Below, piece by piece: positions 59,652 to 64,000 of a stretch of DNA of 64,000 nt. The notes beneath the pieces are model-generated. The model ran no database searches. It was not told the DNA's origin and saw only the letters and a program-made list of their open reading frames with translations. Both the position numbers and the translations under genes were made by a program. The stretch is from Sipunculus nudus. Its lineage: Eukaryota; Annelida; Sipuncula; Golfingiida; Sipunculidae. Positions within the stretch are counted from its first letter, which is position 1. Every line of letters begins with the position of its first letter. The DNA lies in the NCBI GenBank assembly GCA_026874595.1, contig CM049317.1:64314118-64378117 (forward strand). Reading direction: 5' to 3'.

Positions 59652-60385
59652 AAGATTTCCAGAAGCACTGTTTTCAGTTAATTTTAGCTTGAACACATAT
59701 TCTGTTAAAAAAAAACACAAAGTTTCATTAATTTTTCCTCTGATTTTCAACATCTGTTTTATTTAGTGGTATTGGAATAAAAATTAGAGTTAACTTTATC
59801 TTGTATAAAAGTAACACATTTAACAGCAGTTCTCTAGAATCCATGATCTAATCTTATTAAATTAATCATTTTTAAGTGTATAGATGTATGCTATACTATA
59901 CAGATAAAAAATACATGGCATGATTTGCATCATATAATATGTGGTTAAAATGTTTCAAGTAAGTTGCAATAATTCAAGTAGAAATATGGTATGTCCATGT
60001 ATATGACATGTTGAGCACAGAAAGGATATTTTTAACAAATATATTTAGGTGTTTCCTGAGACCTCACAAGGACATTTAATTTTTTTATGCATAAATTACA
60101 CTTGAGAAAAGGTCACAAATACCTGCTGTTAGTTTGAGTACCTCAAGCGATAGAGTCCAAAATTTGCTACCAAATAACATCCCAGTCCTTCTTTATATAT
60201 TACAACAATCTCTATCCAATATGACTATAAGAGTATCCAGTCTTTTTGAAATCTTACAATTTCTGGGTCTCATTAACAAAAATATTCTTCTTTAGTAATG
60301 AACTGATTGTTTATTAAAATCAGAGAAAAATAATAAACACAAACACTTACTGCTGTTGAAGAGCACAAAAAGGCACCACTGATGA

Positions 60386-60659
60386 CAGGGCTCGACATTA
60401 ACTTTTGAAAGTACTTGCCGTCTGGGCAAGTAACATCTAGCTTTTACTTGTCTTACATGAATTTTTACTTGCCCTACAAAAATCATTAATTGTATTTAAA
60501 GAAAACAAAAACATCCTTTTTCTGGCCTTAGGGTAAAAGTTTTGTTAGACCAACCTGCCCAGTCAGGCAAGTAGGACGTGACTTTAAGTTGCCCTCCCAC
60601 TATTTTCTGGAACTTCAACTTGCCCCGGGCAAGCAGTTAACCATTAATGTCGAGGCCTG
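60386..60659. mobile_element. MITE with CAGGSCTCGACATTAA terminal repeats
   Basis: Left end CAGGGCTCGACATTAA (60386-60401), right end TTAATGTCGAGGCCTG (60644-60659); 15 of 16 positions pair. The interior has repeated CTTGCC/GGCAAG words (for example CTTGCCCCGGGCAAG). CAGGG ends are common in hAT elements, but no 8-bp target duplication is evident. Confidence 0.65.
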
Positions 60660-60741
60660 GTTGAGCCCAAAGCTGTTTTGGGACCAAGAATAAGGATCAC
60701 CCTCAACATTTAAATTTAGTATATTTGTTTATACCATCCAG

Positions 60742-60930
60742 CAACTGGCAGTCACATTTCCCAGAAACTGAAGCTGACCTATAAGACGTCCACCAGCAAA
60801 TTGGTCTCCAGCTTTAAAGGAGCCACTGCTGGAACGCAATTAGTTAATGAGTTCAGAGGTCACAGAGATGGAGTGTGGGAGGTCAACACATCCAACACCG
60901 ATGGTAAAATTATTGGAACAGCCTCGGCAG
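60742..60930 (+). CDS. WDR37: WDR37 exon: conserved linker and start of first WD repeat
   Basis: A 189-nt exon encoding [20 protein letters not shown], then [16 protein letters not shown] and GKIIGTASA. The GH...W and GTASA pattern is the first blade of the propeller. Near identity to the vertebrate sequence SQKLKTTYKASTSKIVSSF supports the call. Phase 1 in and out; donor |GTCAGT. Confidence 0.94.
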
Positions 60931-62718
60931 GTCAGTCTTATATGTATCTCTTAGTTCTTTTATTGACCACCAGGTGGCATCACTGGTTGGGATAATTTTT
61001 CAGGTGCCACAGAAAACTGGTATTTCTATTCTTAAACACCAGGCTACATTTCAAACTGGTACCAGATCCCCAATGAACAAAATAAACTTTTAATTCTGTC
61101 TTAAAACTCCAGGTGGCAGTAGCAACTATAGTCCGTTTCACCACATGCTGTCCACCTGTCTTTTGCAGATAATTTTCTTAAAAATTTATATTTTTCAATT
61201 ATTTCCTAGAAAACTAAATATGGAAGTGACAACCTAATATGGCAATAAAGAATTTTACAATAAATCCCCAGTTTATGTTTCACAACATTTTTCGTCTCTT
61301 CACAATGATCTGGCAGATATGATGTGTTTCTGCATGAGAAGCCATCATTGTTTTAGCTGGTTATATTTACATGACATCATCCAATCAGCAGCTGTCATAT
61401 GAGGCTGTTTTTGCATGTGACCAATGACCTTGACCGCCATAAATGGGTCGGATATATTGTAAAATGTAGACTTATTTCTCATATTTTTAAATTATTCTGT
61501 TTCTTAAATAAGATGTAAGGTAGGTATTTATTTACCTAGTTGAAAATTAGGTCCTTTAATCCTCTACTCTACACTGTAATCGTTTTGCTTGAAAAGTAAA
61601 TAATAAAAATTTTCATAGCAAAAAACAGGTGGACATGAGGGGATGAAACGGACTATAATATTTCCAATGATGGACACCAGGAAACACTAGTTGGCCATAC
61701 AGCTTTTGCAAACAAATCTGTAAGTAGTGAATTTGACATACCAGGGTTATTTAACTGGTATTTCTTGACTCCTCAGCTTTTCTAAAAATCAGAGAGTACC
61801 TGGAATATTAGTTTTCTTATCCTAGTCAGGGAAGCGTAAGAGACCGAGCTATCAGGGAATATAGTTGTCTTTTAAGAGAAAGTGGACAGCATGTTAAATT
61901 TGTCTCAGCGTTCTCAGTCAATGATTGATCTTTCCTTAGCTCTTTGTGGCCACAGTTTGCACCATTGTATGTACAGTTGTTATATATTCAACACAAACTA
62001 ATGTCTCAGTTACATCATGTTTACTACAATAACATTGAAGTTGTGTAAAACTAGATAGGGTTAAAGGAATTACCCTTGAATAGGAAATTCATCCGTGAAA
62101 ATCAGGGGAATTTGCTTTTATGAAATACTTGGACCCCTGTTGTATGGCCAAGGTTTGGGAATGCTGTGGCATCTTTCACACCAGAAATCTCTAATTTAGA
62201 TAATTTAAGGAATATTAATAACTTTTCAAAGAAATTGTTTTATTTTGTTAAAAGGATAATGCATTATTTTATTTAAAAGATATATGGCATATGTTGCTCA
62301 GCTGACACAGTTTTACTGAAATATACTTTCACAGGCACAACCTAATTATCTAGTCATCCTTTATATGACTTTTTAATCAAAATTCATCCATAGCACTTAA
62401 ACATTTTAAGTTTTCTTGATCTTACATTATCATGTTAATGATAAGACATTGATTAAACTGTTAAGATCATACAGCCCAAATACATCCTGGTTTTTGGACC
62501 CCCCCCCCCCCCCCCAAAAAAAAAAATATCTACTTCTTCATTGTTCTGTTTCATTTTCACTCTTTGTATAAAACCTCATTTAGACAAACACCTCGCACAT
62601 GCGACTACTGTATCAAGGTCCCATTTATGTTGATAATTTTGAGATTTACTGTTCATTTTATGTTTCGACAAAGCTTCTTGCCTTATGCTTATGTAAAGTT
62701 ATTTATTATAAATTTCAG
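60931..62718. other. WDR37 intron
   Basis: Has a CTCF-like word CCACCAGGTGGCA near 60,966, a 17-base C run then poly-A (62499-62526), and two short exon-like fragments (62464-62477 and 62673-62688) repeated exactly in the following exon. Confidence 0.6.
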
Positions 62719-62900
62719 ATCATACAGCCCGGATCTGGTGGTTGGACAACGCTTCTTGCCTTATGCAATATCTTGGTCATAGTGGGTCTGTAAACTCCAT
62801 TCGCTTCCATCCACAACAAGACCTGGCTCTGACGGCATCAGGGGACCAGACGGCTCACATATGGAAAGCACAAATCTCGTCGGCTCAGGCGGAAACTGTT
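62719..62900 (+). CDS. WDR37: WDR37 exon: end of first and second WD repeats
   Basis: A 182-nt exon after AATTTCAG|. It encodes DHTARIWWLDNASCLMQYL, then GHSGSVNSIRFHPQQDLALT and ASGDQTAHIWKAQ. It contains the conserved GH, SGDQTAHIW and structural Asp residues of the second blade. Phase 1 in, phase 0 out at GTT|GTAAGT. Confidence 0.95.
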
Positions 62901-63230
62901 GTAAGTATCTGGTTAAATCTCAGCACATTATCTAGACATGGGATTCAGTTTGATGGTTAGTGTGAAAGTTTTATGTCAGTAAAACTCTATTTTAGTAACA
63001 AGCAGGAACTGACAGTAACCCTAGTCCAGGATAGTCCTAGCTGCTTTACACTCTGGAATATTTATAATGTTTATATAAAAATATGTTTTCATGTGCAAAG
63101 AAGGAAAATATTGAGCAAAGAAGATAAAGAAGAAAAAAACACAAAAGACACACAGCTAAATATAGTAAAAAAATATATGTTCAAAGTGTGTGGTTTCCAA
63201 ATAAATAAGTTTGCCTCTACCTGAATTCAA

Positions 63231-63574
63231 GGGAAGGGCAATATATTGAATAAAGTATCTGTTCAAATATTAATTTACATAGACCTTATTGCCACATTCT
63301 AGAATGAGAACAACATAACCTCATTTTTCACAGTACATTCCATTTTGAGTGTTTAATAAACCATTATTATCACTATTATCAGGGGTGTAACCAGGATTGA
63401 GGGAAGGGCAATATATTGAATAAAGTATCTGTTCAAATATTAATTTACATAGACCTTATTGCCACATTCTAGAATGAGAACAACATAACCTCATTTTTCA
63501 CAGTACATTCCATTTTGAGTGTTTAATAAACCATTATTTTCACTATTATCAGGGGTGTAACCAGGATTGAGGGA
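63231..63574. repeat. Two-copy tandem duplication, 170-bp unit
   Basis: GGGAAGGGCAATATATTG begins copies at 63231 and 63401, and the word GGGAAGG recurs at 63571. The two copies differ at about one position. The unit includes the left terminus of the MITE at 63550, so the duplication probably post-dates or accompanied that insertion. Confidence 0.92.
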
Positions 63575-63613
63575 AGGAAGGGGGCTGAAATATTTGGCAA
63601 AGGCAAATCAAGC

Positions 63614-63644
<31 letters not shown>

Positions 63645-63926
63645 AATATATATATATATTAAAAGTATCAGTTGTACAAGAATAATAAAATAAAAGAATA
63701 TGTTTGCAGGATCAAACCTAATGAAATGTAGAATTATTAATAAACAATGCATTGATTATAACTGCATGTGCAATGCTTTATATTGAAGTAAGTCCCAGAT
63801 CTGCAGATACCAGTGAAAGGAATTTTTAGAAAATTTAATTATTATTTGACTAAGTGAAATTCTGGGAGGACAGAGAGTAGGGGGGGGGGCTCGGCCCCCT
63901 GCAGCCACCTCTTGGCTACAACCCTG
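63550..63926. mobile_element. hAT-like MITE
   Basis: Left end CAGGGGTGTAACCAGGA (from 63550), right end CTTGGCTACAACCCTG (to 63926), imperfect terminal inverted repeats of the CAGGG class. Flanks CTATTAT and CTATTGT resemble a decayed 8-bp-class target duplication. The interior holds an (AT)n tract and a 10-base G run; no transposase. Confidence 0.6.
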
Positions 63927-63981
63927 CTATTGTGGTAAAATGGTGAATATCTGGTAACAACCCCCAAATTTATTTTCACAG

Positions 63982-64000
63982 AAATCTCAGTCTTCAGGAG
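63982..64000 (+). CDS. WDR37: WDR37 exon, cut by window edge
   Basis: Acceptor TATTTTCACAG| at 63981, then AAA TCT CAG TCT TCA GGA in phase 0 (KSQSSG), which fits the acidic loop that follows the second WD repeat in vertebrates (TSISGEDE). Confidence 0.6.

Larger units (their letters stand above)
56618..60741. other. WDR37 intron with short repeats and a MITE
   Basis: Contains GGACTCAGACTTG-type imperfect repeats (57,330-57,740), a 49-bp-period duplication (58,158-58,239), a CA microsatellite (about 59,632-59,651) and a hAT-like MITE (60,386-60,659). No exon seen between the two WDR37 exons. Confidence 0.6.
62901..63981. other. WDR37 intron with duplication and hAT-like MITE
   Basis: Contains the 170-bp tandem duplication and the MITE listed separately; otherwise AT-rich. 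Confidence 0.6.
52975..63999 (+). other. WDR37: WDR37 gene, 5' portion
   Basis: WDR37 is a WD40-repeat protein conserved in animals; the human form is about 494 residues. Exons visible are 52975(or 52980)-53149, 55938-56008, 56507-56617, 60742-60930, 62719-62900 and 63982 onward. Junction phases 2, 1, 1, 1, 0 agree throughout. The predicted N-terminus (MPSEGSS; vertebrate MPTESAS), the helical LFSQIEREFE segment and the first WD repeats all match in order. An untranslated first exon should lie upstream, possibly near 12.7 kb, which would place the repeat array in its first intron. The gene continues past the right edge. Identification is by remembered similarity. Confidence 0.92.

Noticed and set aside
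56317-59753. Minus-strand open frames in WDR37 introns
   Set aside because: AT-rich or microsatellite-derived frames without homology or splice support.

Overview
This is a eukaryotic, intron-rich, AT-rich animal window. It holds parts of two conserved metazoan genes in divergent orientation (INO80D on the minus strand at the left, WDR37 on the plus strand at the right). Between them lie about 40 kb dominated by transposable-element and satellite DNA. Protein similarity was judged from memory of the vertebrate orthologues. The dispersed repeats (GGTCA-rich elements, palindrome-headed elements, GGTGGCGCCACC-type repeats) resemble those I associate with molluscs, so a lophotrochozoan, probably a mollusc, is my best guess; the sequence does not prove it.

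Left (1-9,309): seven minus-strand coding exons of INO80D, the INO80 chromatin-remodelling complex subunit with paired Cys/His zinc-binding modules. All junction phases agree. Three points stand out: an AT-AC (U12-type) intron at 1,967-2,476, a 36-nt microexon at 4,460-4,495, and a minisatellite that repeats the 5' splice site of the 3,903-4,130 exon about six times. The N-terminal zinc module and the C-terminal half of the protein were not found here. Around 11.4-12.9 kb there is a CpG-richer stretch with four CCAAT boxes, a TCTCGCGA element and a CRE-like site, a good candidate promoter, possibly shared by both genes.

Middle (13-53 kb): a Helitron/Helentron-like element (16,078-17,531), a tRNA-derived SINE, several copies of a palindrome-headed repeat, and a decayed Ty3/Gypsy LTR retrotransposon (20,572-47,406). 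The integrase region of that retrotransposon is split by a 24.2-kb insertion flanked by TTA on both sides and ending in an 11-bp inverted repeat. Inside the insertion is a 21.7-kb three-level tandem array: 148-bp monomers with a nested hairpin, 448-bp blocks, and nine 2.1-3.1-kb higher-order units. Each higher-order unit starts with a GGCAAGC hairpin, a TTTG/TGTC microsatellite and a block with nuclear-receptor-like half-sites; three units also carry CTCF-like motifs. Reading frames there are open on both strands as a by-product of the repeat and are not annotated as genes.

Right (52,975-64,000): the 5' coding exons of WDR37, from its start codon through the first WD repeats, running off the right edge. 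The introns contain two adjacent hairpins (54.3-54.45 kb), hAT-like MITEs and short tandem duplications. INO80D works in chromatin remodelling and WDR37 is a WD-repeat protein; nothing in the sequence links their functions beyond being neighbours.
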